Shown: positions 17,537 through 27,142, counted from the first letter of the stretch. The stretch: 32,269 nt of DNA from a candidate division Zixibacteria bacterium CG_4_9_14_3_um_filter_46_8 (GCA_002791595.1 PFXJ01000033.1:1-32269); one strand, 5' to 3'. The notes: generated by a model from the sequence alone, not told the origin. Made by a program: numbers and translations.

Positions 17537-19009
17537 ATGAGATGGAAAATATTCCTGACCTTTATGGTCTGCTTCTCCCCTATTGTCTGCTCTGCCCAAA
17601 TTCGGGAGCCTGCGGTAGCAGGCCAGTTCTATCCTTCAAAACCGGCGGAGCTTCGCTCGACTATCGAGGAGTATCTAAACAATGTCCCGTCCGGCCAAGG
17701 GGTCAAAGGTGAATTAGTAGCGTTAATCGCTCCACACGCCGGATATATCTATTCCGGGCAGACGGCCGCCTATTCGTACAAGCTGTTATTGGGCAGAAAA
17801 TTCGATGCGATTATTTTAATTAGCATCAGCCATTTTTATCCATTTGAGGGAATCTCGATTTGGGAAAGCGGCGAATGGAGGACACCATTGGGGCTGGTCA
17901 CAATCGATGGGAATATTGCGAAAGCACTGGCCGATTATTCGCCCTTGATAAGATTTGAAAAAAGGGCACATCTCCGTGAACATAGCCTGGAAGTGCAAAT
18001 TCCTTTTATCCAGGTTGTCCAGCCTTCCGTTCCGATTGTGCCGATAGTTATAGGCGGGGCCGATTCGGGAATTTTGCATACTCTGGCGAGCGCTCTTGCA
18101 AAGGCCACAAAAAATAAGAAAATCCTGATTATAGCCAGTACCGATTTGGCACACTATGTAAGCCGTGATAAGGCCGATAAGATGGATCGAATCGGAATAG
18201 AATACCTTAAGAAATTTCAATACAAAGAATTCTTGAGTAGTCTAAATTCAGGTGAAACACAATTTTGCGGCGGAAGGGCAGTGGCGGCTGTTATAGAAGC
18301 CGCATCGTTGCTCGGAGCAGATAATTTTCAGCAACTGAAGCATAATGATTCTGGCTACGCTACCGGTGATTCATCATCAGTAGTCAGTTACCTTGCCGCC
18401 GCCATCACGAAAACCGGGACCGAATCAAGTGAGGATAATGCTATGGAAAAAAGAAAACATGCATTTGTGCTTAATGATCAGCAAGAGAAGGTTTTGTTGA
18501 AGATAGCAAGGGAAGCCATCAAGAACGCCGTCGAAAATAAAACCACATCAATCTCGCCAAGCATGACCGATCCCCTTTTGGCCGCCAAATGCGGCGCATT
18601 TGTTACCATAACGGAGGATGACCAGCTTCGCGGATGCATCGGATATACCGAAGCTTATAAACCATTGTATCAAACGGTGCATGAATGCGCCATTTCGGCG
18701 GCATTGCACGATTATAGGTTCACGCCCCTGCAGGCAAACGAGCTAAGTAAAATCCATCTTGAAATTTCAGTCCTGACTCCTCTGGAGGTTGTTGATAATA
18801 TCGAAGAAATCGAGGTCGGACGCGACGGACTAATGATCAGCAAAGGCCGGAACCGCGGACTTCTGCTTCCTCAGGTCGCCACTGAATATGGATGGGACAG
18901 AGTCACCTTTCTGGAGCAGACCTGCCGAAAAGCTGGGCTTCCCTCGAACTCCTATAAAGATTCTGAAGCGATTATTTACTCTTTTCAAGCATTGGCATTC
19001 GGTGAATAG
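17537..19009 (+). CDS. MEMO - AMMECR1 fusion (AmmeMemoRadiSam system proteins B and A) with predicted N-terminal signal peptide
   Basis: 490 aa; N-term MRWKIFLTFMVCFSPIVCSAQ; MEMO: EPAVAGQFYPSKPAELR..LIAPHAGYIYSGQTAAYSYKLL..HLREHSLEVQIPFIQ..IIASTDLAHYVS; AMMECR1: CGAFVTITEDDQLRGCIGYTEAYKPLYQTV. Confidence 0.93.
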   Translation: MRWKIFLTFMVCFSPIVCSAQIREPAVAGQFYPSKPAELRSTIEEYLNNVPSGQGVKGELVALIAPHAGYIYSGQTAAYSYKLLLGRKFDAIILISISHFYPFEGISIWESGEWRTPLGLVTIDGNIAKALADYSPLIRFEKRAHLREHSLEVQIPFIQVVQPSVPIVPIVIGGADSGILHTLASALAKATKNKKILIIASTDLAHYVSRDKADKMDRIGIEYLKKFQYKEFLSSLNSGETQFCGGRAVAAVIEAASLLGADNFQQLKHNDSGYATGDSSSVVSYLAAAITKTGTESSEDNAMEKRKHAFVLNDQQEKVLLKIAREAIKNAVENKTTSISPSMTDPLLAAKCGAFVTITEDDQLRGCIGYTEAYKPLYQTVHECAISAALHDYRFTPLQANELSKIHLEISVLTPLEVVDNIEEIEVGRDGLMISKGRNRGLLLPQVATEYGWDRVTFLEQTCRKAGLPSNSYKDSEAIIYSFQALAFGE

Positions 19010-19082
19010 TCCTTTGATGGCAGATTCTATGATGCCCGATTCTGGCATCTTTTCGGCATCATAATTGACTTATGGGACGAAA

Positions 19083-19112
19083 TAAAAAAGCCGGGGAGGT
19101 TGTGTCCCGGCT
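19083..19112 (-). terminator. Rho-independent terminator of the 19140-19988 gene
   Basis: Minus strand AGCCGGG-ACACAACCTC-CCCGGCT followed by TTTTTATTT. Confidence 0.85.
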
Positions 19113-19139
19113 CGAGTTAAGTGATGAGAAAGAGAAAAA

Positions 19140-19988
19140 TTATTTGACCAAAGTCGTCTTCTTGACAATAGTCTCTTCAGAAGTGCTGAACTTCAAGAAA
19201 TAAATTCCAGAGGGATAGTCAGCGGCATTCCAATTCAATTCATAATTACCGGCAGGCAGTTCCTTGTTCAAGAGGGTCCCGGCCATTTCGCCCATTAAAT
19301 TCACTACATCAACTTTTATGGCCGTGCGACCATTCAAATTAAATGTAATCTTCGTAGCGGCGTTAAATGGATTGGGATAGATATCTCCGACTGATAGGGC
19401 TGTCGGCATTATGCCAATTTCAGGATCCCCGCTATTGCGCTGGCACTCAGAAACAATCGTATTCACGGGCAGAATGGTATTCGCATTAATGAAGACTTCA
19501 GGCGGACAATCGCCATCATCCATCAGCGGGCCTTCAGCACCGGTATTTTTCGAGAACTCAATAGTATCCGCATCTGTGACATTCGGGTAACATCCAACGT
19601 TACAGATGAAAATATATGCGCCAGGATCAACACAGTAAGGAACAAAGAGACATATATCTTCATAGGATTTTGTCTCGTATGGACCAGCTTCGATCTCGGT
19701 GAGCAGCAATGGTACCCAGTGCTTATTCTGTTCGGCGCTATAGACATCGCCCCAGATAAAACCGTGGACCGAATGGCCGGTGCTATTGGTCACAATGGCA
19801 TCAAAGCAGAAATTTCCACCGCCTGGGGGAATCACCAATGACGAATCATGGGGCACCAATATGACCGTCCCAGATAACCCATTGGGGGGAGCCGTAGTAA
19901 GCCTCACGGGGCTATAATCTTGAGAATAAGCTATAGGAACCGCGAGTAATAGCAAAACTAATGCAAGAGCAACTTTTTTCACATACAC
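19140..19988 (-). CDS. Secreted protein with C-terminal Por/T9SS-type sorting domain
   Basis: 282 aa; signal peptide MYVKKVALALVLLLLAVPIAYSQ; C-term SVGDIYPNPFNAATKITFNLNGRTAIKVDVVNLMGEMAGTLLNKELPAGNYELNWNAADYPSGIYFLKFSTSEETIVKKTTLVK. Confidence 0.85.
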   Translation of the reverse strand: MYVKKVALALVLLLLAVPIAYSQDYSPVRLTTAPPNGLSGTVILVPHDSSLVIPPGGGNFCFDAIVTNSTGHSVHGFIWGDVYSAEQNKHWVPLLLTEIEAGPYETKSYEDICLFVPYCVDPGAYIFICNVGCYPNVTDADTIEFSKNTGAEGPLMDDGDCPPEVFINANTILPVNTIVSECQRNSGDPEIGIMPTALSVGDIYPNPFNAATKITFNLNGRTAIKVDVVNLMGEMAGTLLNKELPAGNYELNWNAADYPSGIYFLKFSTSEETIVKKTTLVK

Positions 19989-20398
19989 TCCTTCATCTTA
20001 AATATTTGAATTTTAAATTTTAAGCAGAATCTACTACCTGACGGGATTTAACCACCTTCAGAGAAAATGGTTCCCGCACATACCAAAAAATAAATAACTA
20101 TACCACTAACTACTACTACCCAATACGCCCATTCTAAGCAGAAACGAGCATCAATAATAATTTGGGTAAAATTTAAAGTACTACCAAGTCCTGCTTATAG
20201 CAAAAATCATACCAATTATGATTCAGTCGATTTACCATAATCGCTGGTATAATTCAACTTCTATGTAACTCTTTTCAATAATGCAACTTATATCTGCTTG
20301 AGTGATTGCCTTAAATTAAAATCACAATTTCAAATTTAACCCCTGCATGCATCATATTGCATATTATGTGCACAACAAATGAACGGTATCATCAAAGG

Positions 20399-22240
20399 TC
20401 ATTGGGCGGGCGGATTGACTATTTCCTCATCAACTTCCTTAATGATCTCTGACGCTAAACCATTCAAGGAGTTTTTCCTAATTCCATTTATGTCAGGAGC
20501 ATTATTATCGTCAACCACGGCTAATGCTTCAGCCATCTCCTCTTCAGTAAGTCCCGCAACTTGAATTTCCTGTGATTCGATGTTCGAGGCTTCATTTGAT
20601 ACCTCAGAATTCTCATTCTCCTTCTGTAAGTTATCTACCGGGCTCTGGTTTGCCTGGAGCTCGTCCTGGGGGATCAGGTCAGCCGGCATTTCCAAAAACT
20701 CTGCTCCGGGTTTAAATGCTGTTTCTGTTGAAATATTCTCTGTAGAATCATCAATGGAATCCGATGTTCTTTCGATTGATGGTGGTTGCCGAGATATCAG
20801 ATTGGGATCAATCGTGTCATAGCGTGGAATTGAGGGTTCAATCACTTCTGATTGAGGTTCGGGATGTCCCTTCCTCTGGGTTATCTCGCATTTGTCGAAA
20901 TCCCCTATTTGTTCTTTCAAGTTTTTTAAGGACTCAGCAATCTCATCGGCTCCGTCCACCTGTAAGAGAAGCTGTGATACTTTACCTACATTTCCGATTA
21001 TTCCCTGAAGCTCATTACGAGTCTGCTCCGCATTAAGAAGACTTACCTGCATCCGCTCGAAGCTGTCAACCATTATTTGCTGTATTTCCTGGCATCGCTG
21101 AAGAGTGTGCGACACAAGCCTTCGGATTTCATATTCGCCAACTTTAGCGATCTTGATAGCCATATCCTGAGCTTCGGCAACTGATGACGATGATTCCTTG
21201 CAGGCCGCTTGGAGCAACCCGGATACTTTCCGGGCATCGTCAAAGACACCATTTAATCCTGAACAGGAATCTCCATCGGGAATATCCACCATGGAAATCG
21301 CCGCGGCCTTTCCGAGGAGGTTTTTTGCCGGAGATGCTGAATTCGATTGTTGCCCGAAACGGTAATTTGTGCTCCCCGGTGATTCGAGATCTCGCATAAT
21401 GGCGTTATGCCGCTGGATGGCGCCTTGCTTAAGACTTGCGGAGCGATTGGCACTATCGGTTTGCGGCTGGCTTTCTGATATTCCCTCTTTTCCGAGAGAT
21501 TGGTGAGGCCCTTGACTGAAATTTTTCAAAATCTCTTCCCCCATTAAGTCGGTAGAGGATTTTACACCCGGCTTGGACTCGTGTGGCGCTCTCTTGACGC
21601 TTTTGCGCAGATAGAGAATGACGGCAACAATTATAAGGGTAATGATTATGGCCAATTTAATGAAGGCAACAATCTCAATGGTTTTTCTTTCCTCCTCCAA
21701 ATTTTGGAGGTGGGCCTGAAAGGATAATTCGGCGCTTTCCCTGATTTGTCTGAATGTATCCGTGATAACGCCGATATCTTGTTGCAGTTCATTTTTTGAG
21801 ATTTGCCCTGCCCCTTCTGACTGGAATCTGAAACTGAGTTCCTGGATTCGCGAGTGATTTGTGATGAATAGGGCGACTGCCTCTTTGGTTTTTTCAAGAT
21901 AACTGCGTTGCTCCTTTTCCAGTTGCTCCTCGAGTTTATATATGGTGTCCAGCAGTTCATTTTGACTGCGGGTAATCTGAACCGAATACGCTTCCTTTTC
22001 CTGGGTGGTTGAAGCCATGATATGCTTATTCACAATTCCTTGTATCGATTCAGGCAAATTTACAAGACGAGAAAGATGATTGTCTATCTTGGACTTTCTT
22101 TCAAGTAATGTTATTTTCCCCTTCTCTGTTTGCCCGAGACCATTATAGACCGAATATGCCATTTGGAGCGTTAATGCGCCGGCCACAACTATCAAGACAG
22201 ATATTATTCGCATTTTTGAGTTTTGGGCACTAAACCTCAT
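20399..22240 (-). CDS. Two-TM MCP-like membrane protein with helical extracytoplasmic domain and long, low-complexity acidic C-terminus
   Basis: 613 aa; TM near residues 11-30 and IVAFIKLAIIITLIIVAVILYL; helical intervening region; cytoplasmic part helical but lacking a recognisable canonical MCP hairpin. Confidence 0.55.
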   Translation of the reverse strand: MRFSAQNSKMRIISVLIVVAGALTLQMAYSVYNGLGQTEKGKITLLERKSKIDNHLSRLVNLPESIQGIVNKHIMASTTQEKEAYSVQITRSQNELLDTIYKLEEQLEKEQRSYLEKTKEAVALFITNHSRIQELSFRFQSEGAGQISKNELQQDIGVITDTFRQIRESAELSFQAHLQNLEEERKTIEIVAFIKLAIIITLIIVAVILYLRKSVKRAPHESKPGVKSSTDLMGEEILKNFSQGPHQSLGKEGISESQPQTDSANRSASLKQGAIQRHNAIMRDLESPGSTNYRFGQQSNSASPAKNLLGKAAAISMVDIPDGDSCSGLNGVFDDARKVSGLLQAACKESSSSVAEAQDMAIKIAKVGEYEIRRLVSHTLQRCQEIQQIMVDSFERMQVSLLNAEQTRNELQGIIGNVGKVSQLLLQVDGADEIAESLKNLKEQIGDFDKCEITQRKGHPEPQSEVIEPSIPRYDTIDPNLISRQPPSIERTSDSIDDSTENISTETAFKPGAEFLEMPADLIPQDELQANQSPVDNLQKENENSEVSNEASNIESQEIQVAGLTEEEMAEALAVVDDNNAPDINGIRKNSLNGLASEIIKEVDEEIVNPPAQ

Positions 22241-22451
22241 TGAGAGCCTCCTGTGCTAACCACCGACTGATTCCAGTCATATTTTAATACTGCCCCATTT
22301 ATCTTAATCGGCAATTGGGCGCTTGAAATTGAGAGTTGCGAATATGAATTATGATTTCCGTTGACAGGGAACGATGAGGGAATATTGATAAAATAATTTA
22401 CTTGCAAACTCTCGGTGGCAAAACTATAATGCTTTGTTATGTTAAAATAAT

Positions 22452-22524
22452 GGGGTTGTAGCTCAGTTGGGAGAGCGCCTGAATCGCACTCAGGAGGTCG
22501 GGAGTTCGAATCTCCTCAATTCCA
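22452..22524 (+). tRNA. tRNA-Ala (anticodon CGC), copy 1
   Basis: GGGGTTG TA GCTC AGTTGGGA GAGC G CCTGA ATCGCAC TCAGG AGGTC GGGAG TTCGAAT CTCCT CAATTCC A; G3:U70 alanine identity pair; no encoded CCA. Confidence 0.93.
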
Positions 22525-22532
22525 TTTGAGCC

Positions 22533-22651
22533 GGTCGCCTGTAAACTCGGAAATGTAGTTTATGGAAGCCGTGGACCGGGGGCTTCCTGCTTATCCTTTG
22601 GGGACCATTTGGGCAACCTCGTGGTTGCCCAAAGAGGGCGGGTGCAGGACC
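22533..22651 (+). ncRNA. Candidate multibranched structured RNA (unknown family)
   Basis: Closing stem GGU[CG]CCUG (22533-22541)/CAGGACC (22645-22651) encloses three perfect hairpins: UAAACU/AGUUUA (22542-22562), GGAAGCC/GGCUUCC (22564-22587), UUUGGGCAACC-UCGU-GGUUGCCCAAA (22608-22633). Confidence 0.45.
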
Positions 22652-22721
22652 TATTCTCTCCCAAATGGGATGCCGAAGAAACGAGAAAACATACAGTCTT
22701 GTAGTTAGGATGAAGGTGAAA

Positions 22722-24596
22722 ATGATAACAAATCTAAGAAAGCAATTATCAAGCGGCCTCGCATACTGGGCTTTTGTGGGATTGATGTCTTCATGGTGGC
22801 TGATTTTCTATGCCTCACTTAATAGATACGTTATTGACTATGTTATTCTCAGTATTTATTTGACCTTAATTTTCATTGCGTTGGGATTAATAGTGGGGCT
22901 GGCCGTTGCCACGCTGCTGTTCCTGATTAGTTTGTTCAAAAGCAATGTCCTCGGCCGTTTCAAATACCTGGGTTTGATTATTTCCGGCCTCGCTTTTTCA
23001 TTCCTTATGTCTCTTGTCCTGCTTAGCAATTTGCAAATTGTCAATATCGTTTCGGGGCTGGCACTGCTCATACACCTGGTTTCTCTTACATTGGGTTTCT
23101 TGTTGGCGTATTTGTGCCGAAGGCTAATAGCTTTTATTAAACTACCTGCCAAGACAAAAAGTGTGCTGATTTCGGTAATTTTCTTAACGCTACTTTTGGC
23201 AGTCCCAGCTATTTTCGGGCCATCGACAAAAAGAGATATAATCGACATAGGCAAAGTCGAAACTAACCCCACCGGCTTGAAAGTAGCAATGATCGGCGTA
23301 GATGCGGCATGCTGGAATGTTATTGACCCTCTGATAAAAGAAGGCAAACTGCAGACCTACAAAATGCTTGTGGATGAGGGAGCATCCGGTGTCTTAATGT
23401 CCCGACGCAGCAAATTTTTGCCTATGCGATCAAAGGACGGAATGGGGATATTGTCTCCCAGTATTTGGGAGTCTATTGCGACCGGGCTTAGCGAATGCGA
23501 GCATGGCATTTTTGACTTCCATTCGTATCGTTTTCCTGGAATGAATCATGGAGTCCCGCTCCTGAGACAATCTACATTCGGTGAATTAGATTTAACAATT
23601 TCGGTCGATCGGCGCAGGAGACGGATTTGGGAGATACTGGATAACAAGGGACTAAATTGTCTGATAGTAGGATGGTTGACATCATGGCCGACCACCCCGC
23701 TCCAAAATGGAGTTTTGGTTTCTAATAGGTTTCATTATGGAACCAAGAATAGTATTTGGCCTTTATCATTGGACACCCTACCAGCGTATGAACCTTTACC
23801 TTTATCCTTGTTTGGCAAGCGATTCACGTGCCTTTCGTCAATTGATACCACCAAGTCGCCGGAGTACTTGGCGACGCATGATCCCTTTGTCGCGCGTCAC
23901 CTTGAGATTTTGAGTACGATTTTAGATTTCTATAGTAGAGACCGCTATTATTCCCAGTTAGGGTATGGTCTATATAAAGAACTGAATTCAGAATTTTTCT
24001 CACTATATGTTGAAGGAATCGACATTGTCGAGCATATGGCTTGGAAATATTATGAACCCCAGTATTTCCATGCTGGCAATCCAGTGGCTATTGAAAAGCT
24101 CGGATGTATAATACCTGAATACTATCAATTCACCGATGAAATAATCGAAGATCTCTTCCATGGAATTGATTCCAATACCATTTTGATGGTGCTATCAGAC
24201 CATGGTCAGGGACCGAAAACGAGAATCTTGCCATATGTAGGAGTTCTTGATAAATATGTCCGGAACAGGCCCGAAGAAAGCGAGATTTCCGGCTACCATC
24301 AAATTGAGGGGATGATAGCGTTCTATGGCCCACATATTAAGAAAGGTTATCGAATCCATAATGCTTCAGTTATGGATATCGCGCCAACACTTTTATATAT
24401 ATACGGTTTTCCAATTGCTAGGGATATGCTGGGAAGGCCTCTTCTGGAGGTTTTCGAAGATGAATTCGTTCAAGAACATCCAGTCTCATTTATAGATACC
24501 TATGGCTGTTCAGATATTACTTCCATAGTCTCCAGCGAAAGCAAGATAGACGATCAAATAAAGAAGCAGTTGAAGACATTAGGATATATCGAATAG
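22722..24596 (+). CDS. Membrane-bound type I phosphodiesterase/nucleotide pyrophosphatase (alkaline phosphatase superfamily)
   Basis: ORF track starts at 22665, but ATG 22722 (AAGGTGAAAATG) or 22710 is better supported by an SD-like sequence. N-terminal ~5 TM segments; KVAMIGVDAACWNVIDPLI (metal/nucleophile region), VLSDHGQGP, SGYHQIEGMIAFYGPHIKKG, SVMDIAPTLLYIYGFPIARDMLGRPL. Confidence 0.85.
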   Translation: MITNLRKQLSSGLAYWAFVGLMSSWWLIFYASLNRYVIDYVILSIYLTLIFIALGLIVGLAVATLLFLISLFKSNVLGRFKYLGLIISGLAFSFLMSLVLLSNLQIVNIVSGLALLIHLVSLTLGFLLAYLCRRLIAFIKLPAKTKSVLISVIFLTLLLAVPAIFGPSTKRDIIDIGKVETNPTGLKVAMIGVDAACWNVIDPLIKEGKLQTYKMLVDEGASGVLMSRRSKFLPMRSKDGMGILSPSIWESIATGLSECEHGIFDFHSYRFPGMNHGVPLLRQSTFGELDLTISVDRRRRRIWEILDNKGLNCLIVGWLTSWPTTPLQNGVLVSNRFHYGTKNSIWPLSLDTLPAYEPLPLSLFGKRFTCLSSIDTTKSPEYLATHDPFVARHLEILSTILDFYSRDRYYSQLGYGLYKELNSEFFSLYVEGIDIVEHMAWKYYEPQYFHAGNPVAIEKLGCIIPEYYQFTDEIIEDLFHGIDSNTILMVLSDHGQGPKTRILPYVGVLDKYVRNRPEESEISGYHQIEGMIAFYGPHIKKGYRIHNASVMDIAPTLLYIYGFPIARDMLGRPLLEVFEDEFVQEHPVSFIDTYGCSDITSIVSSESKIDDQIKKQLKTLGYIE

Positions 24597-24716
24597 GATT
24601 GATATTCATCTGGTGATCTTCCTGCGTTGATAGACTTATTGTATTCGGATTCTTCTTGAAATTTGCCTTGCCGTTGCCTAATGTCTTATATATATTGGCT
24701 TCCTAAGAGGACCAAT

Positions 24717-24789
24717 GGGGTTGTAGCTCAGTTGGGAGAGCGCCTGAATCGCACTCAGGAGGTCGGGAGTTCGAATCTCCTCAACTCCA
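24717..24789 (+). tRNA. tRNA-Ala (anticodon CGC), copy 2
   Basis: Identical to copy 1 except C instead of T at acceptor position 69 (CAACTCC); cloverleaf and G3:U70 present. Confidence 0.94.
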
Positions 24790-24831
24790 TTTAAAGCAAA
24801 ATCAGTATAGTGGTTTTGCCGATTGAAATGT

Positions 24832-25094
24832 ATGTGCTAGGCGGGGAGCCAGCGGTGCCCTGTAACCCGGAATCCGCTATACCGGGGTCGAATTCCCACC
24901 CGAGGCCCAAAGCGGTCTGTGAACCTGGCGCAAGTGGCGTTGATGGCCGGGTCCCGCACAACCGAAGATCGCTAAACCCCGTCAGGACCGGAAGGTAGCA
25001 GCGGTAGGCGGACCCTAGGTGTGTTGCGGGGAAACTCGGTCTGAGTTAACTGCGTTGGGACACCCTCTAGTAGAGGGTCAGAGGTGGGTGCACG
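24832..25094 (+). ncRNA. ffs: Large bacterial SRP RNA (4.5S/6S-like scRNA)
   Basis: Starts GTGCTAGGCGGGGAGCCAGCGGTGCCCTGTAACCCGGAATCCGCTATA and contains the SRP domain IV motif GTCAGGACCGGAAGGTAGCAGCGGTA; ends GGGTGCACG; immediately upstream of dnaX, a known synteny. Confidence 0.95.
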
Positions 25095-25109
25095 TTTAAA
25101 TTGGGAGTT

Positions 25110-26777
25110 ATGGTTTACCAAGTAATCGCCTTAAAACATCGTCCGCGCAAATTCAGCGATGTGGTGGCTCAAGACCATATAATCACACCATTGCGAAACG
25201 CGGTGGAATCGGGGAGGATTCACCATGGGTATTTATTTTCGGGACCTCGCGGCACCGGCAAAACAACCACGGCCAGGGTGCTATCCAAGGCGTTAAATTG
25301 CGAAACCCCCGAAAAAGGGGAGCCCTGCACAAAATGCACCTCATGTATGGAAATAGCCGCCACGAACAGCCCAAATGTTATTGAAATCGATGCCGCCTCC
25401 AATAGGGGCATTGATGACATCAGGGAGTTGAGGGAGGCGATTCGGTATTCTCCCTTGGGGGCCAAGTACAAGATATATATAATTGATGAAGTTCATCAGC
25501 TGACTTCGGAGGCGTTCAATGCCCTGCTGAAAACGCTTGAAGAGCCGCCTCCCCACGGCATCTTCATTCTCGCCACCACCGAACCTCAGAAAGTCCCTGC
25601 GACCATTGTCTCCAGATGCCTCAAATTCGATTTTCGTCTGATCCCGCTGACCAAACTTATCGAAACGGTGGAGGCGATTTGCCGTAAAGAAGGAGTTGAT
25701 ATAGAGCGAGAGGGGATCGAATCCATCTGTGTCAAAGCTGATGGTAGCCTGCGGGACGCACTTTCTCTGCTTGATCAAGTAATATCATCGGGCGTCAGCA
25801 AAATTGATGCTCCCACAGTGGCGGAAATCCTTGGGTTAGTTGACAAGAGAATGCTTCTCGGGATTTCAACGGCAGTGGCCTCATCACAGCCGATCAATGC
25901 AATCAATCATTTTAGTAACTTTGTGAGAATGGGCGGAAATGTTGAGTACTTTATCGATAGCTTAAATCGCCATTTCCGGGATCTTCTAGTAATCAAATTG
26001 AACGTTAAAGAAAAATCCTTCGATGGCATCGCTGATGAAATGCTGGATGAATATCGGGCTATTGCCGCCATGCTCGATGATGGCCAGCTACTCCGCATTC
26101 TAAATATTCTGGCAGAGCTATTCGCCGGACTCAGGCGCAGAACCGCTGATCCAATCATCTCCGTCGAGCTGGCGTTGGTTAAAATGGCAAAGCTGGACAA
26201 AACCATTGATCTTGAAAAATTATTCAAGGCGGAACCGGAGAGAAGAGCATTGCCTTCTGTAGTCGATGATCTTTTTCAGTCGCATCAAATAGGACCGGTA
26301 AATGATCTTGGCGAATCGACGGAACCCCCTGAAGAAGCGCTTCCAAAAACCGAGATTCCCGTGGAGAATCCCCCGACCCATATCTCTGAATTGAATTTTG
26401 ATGTCATAGCCAGGCGATGGCCCGAGGTAATCAAAGAGTTAAATAAAAAGAAAAAGACGCTTTGGGCGCAATTGAATGGCAGTGTTCCAGTTTCGCTAAG
26501 TGGCAGCAATATAAAATTGAAAGTCGAGCACGAAGGGATTGCAAAATCAGCAAATCTGCCCATAAATCAAAAGCTTATGGAGGAATTGACGACCAAAATA
26601 TTCGGGCATCCATTGCGTCTCGAATGCACCACTTTGAAAGATAAATTATCTCAGGAGAGGGAAGTTTCGTCGGCTGAGCAGGAATACTCTGCCGCGATAA
26701 CGGGCGACGATATTGTGGATCGAACTTTGGAGGAATTGGGCGGGCGTCTTTTAAACTGGGAACCCAAAGATAAGTAA
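25110..26777 (+). CDS. dnaX: DNA polymerase III subunit gamma/tau
   Basis: [68 protein letters not shown] 25110 preferred over TTG 25101. Confidence 0.98.
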   Translation: MVYQVIALKHRPRKFSDVVAQDHIITPLRNAVESGRIHHGYLFSGPRGTGKTTTARVLSKALNCETPEKGEPCTKCTSCMEIAATNSPNVIEIDAASNRGIDDIRELREAIRYSPLGAKYKIYIIDEVHQLTSEAFNALLKTLEEPPPHGIFILATTEPQKVPATIVSRCLKFDFRLIPLTKLIETVEAICRKEGVDIEREGIESICVKADGSLRDALSLLDQVISSGVSKIDAPTVAEILGLVDKRMLLGISTAVASSQPINAINHFSNFVRMGGNVEYFIDSLNRHFRDLLVIKLNVKEKSFDGIADEMLDEYRAIAAMLDDGQLLRILNILAELFAGLRRRTADPIISVELALVKMAKLDKTIDLEKLFKAEPERRALPSVVDDLFQSHQIGPVNDLGESTEPPEEALPKTEIPVENPPTHISELNFDVIARRWPEVIKELNKKKKTLWAQLNGSVPVSLSGSNIKLKVEHEGIAKSANLPINQKLMEELTTKIFGHPLRLECTTLKDKLSQEREVSSAEQEYSAAITGDDIVDRTLEELGGRLLNWEPKDK

Positions 26778-26814
26778 TCAATTAGATGAGCGTCAGGTTG
26801 GAGAAGGAGATATA

Positions 26815-27141
26815 ATGGCAAAAGGAATGGGAGATATGATTAAGCAGGTCCAGAAGATGCAGCAAAAGTTGGCTGAGCTTCAGGACGAGCTTGAAAACTT
26901 GACCGTTGAAGGAACCTCCGGCGGTGGGATGGTGAGAGTTGTTGCGAATGGGAAGGGGGAATTGACGCAGATAAAGATCGAACCTCAAGCAGTTGATCCT
27001 AATGATATTGAGATGCTGGAAGATCTGGTATTGGCGGCAGTCAATCAAGCCAAAGAAAAATCGGCTGAGCTCCAACAAGAACGGATGGCGAAGCTTACCG
27101 GCGGGCTGAATATACCGGGAATGCCGGGGATGCCGATGTAA
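26815..27141 (+). CDS. YbaB/EbfC family nucleoid-associated protein
   Basis: 108 aa; [51 protein letters not shown]; between dnaX and recR. Confidence 0.97.
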   Translation: MAKGMGDMIKQVQKMQQKLAELQDELENLTVEGTSGGGMVRVVANGKGELTQIKIEPQAVDPNDIEMLEDLVLAAVNQAKEKSAELQQERMAKLTGGLNIPGMPGMPM

Positions 27142-27142
27142 G

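Noticed and set aside
19028-19063. TATGATGCC...GGCATCATA perfect 9-bp inverted repeat after the MEMO-AMMECR1 gene
   Set aside because: Possible weak terminator or operator, but loop is 18 nt and there is no T-tract; a stronger terminator for the convergent gene lies 20 nt further. Too weak to call.
24810-24998. 62-aa ORF in the SRP RNA region
   Set aside because: Lies inside a clear SRP RNA; coding is not credible.
26440-26644. A-rich AAT AAA AAG AAA AAG stretch in dnaX as a programmed frameshift site (gamma/tau)
   Set aside because: Not a proper A AAA AAG heptamer; the -1 frame runs on for about 60 codons rather than giving a short gamma form; no supporting hairpin identified.
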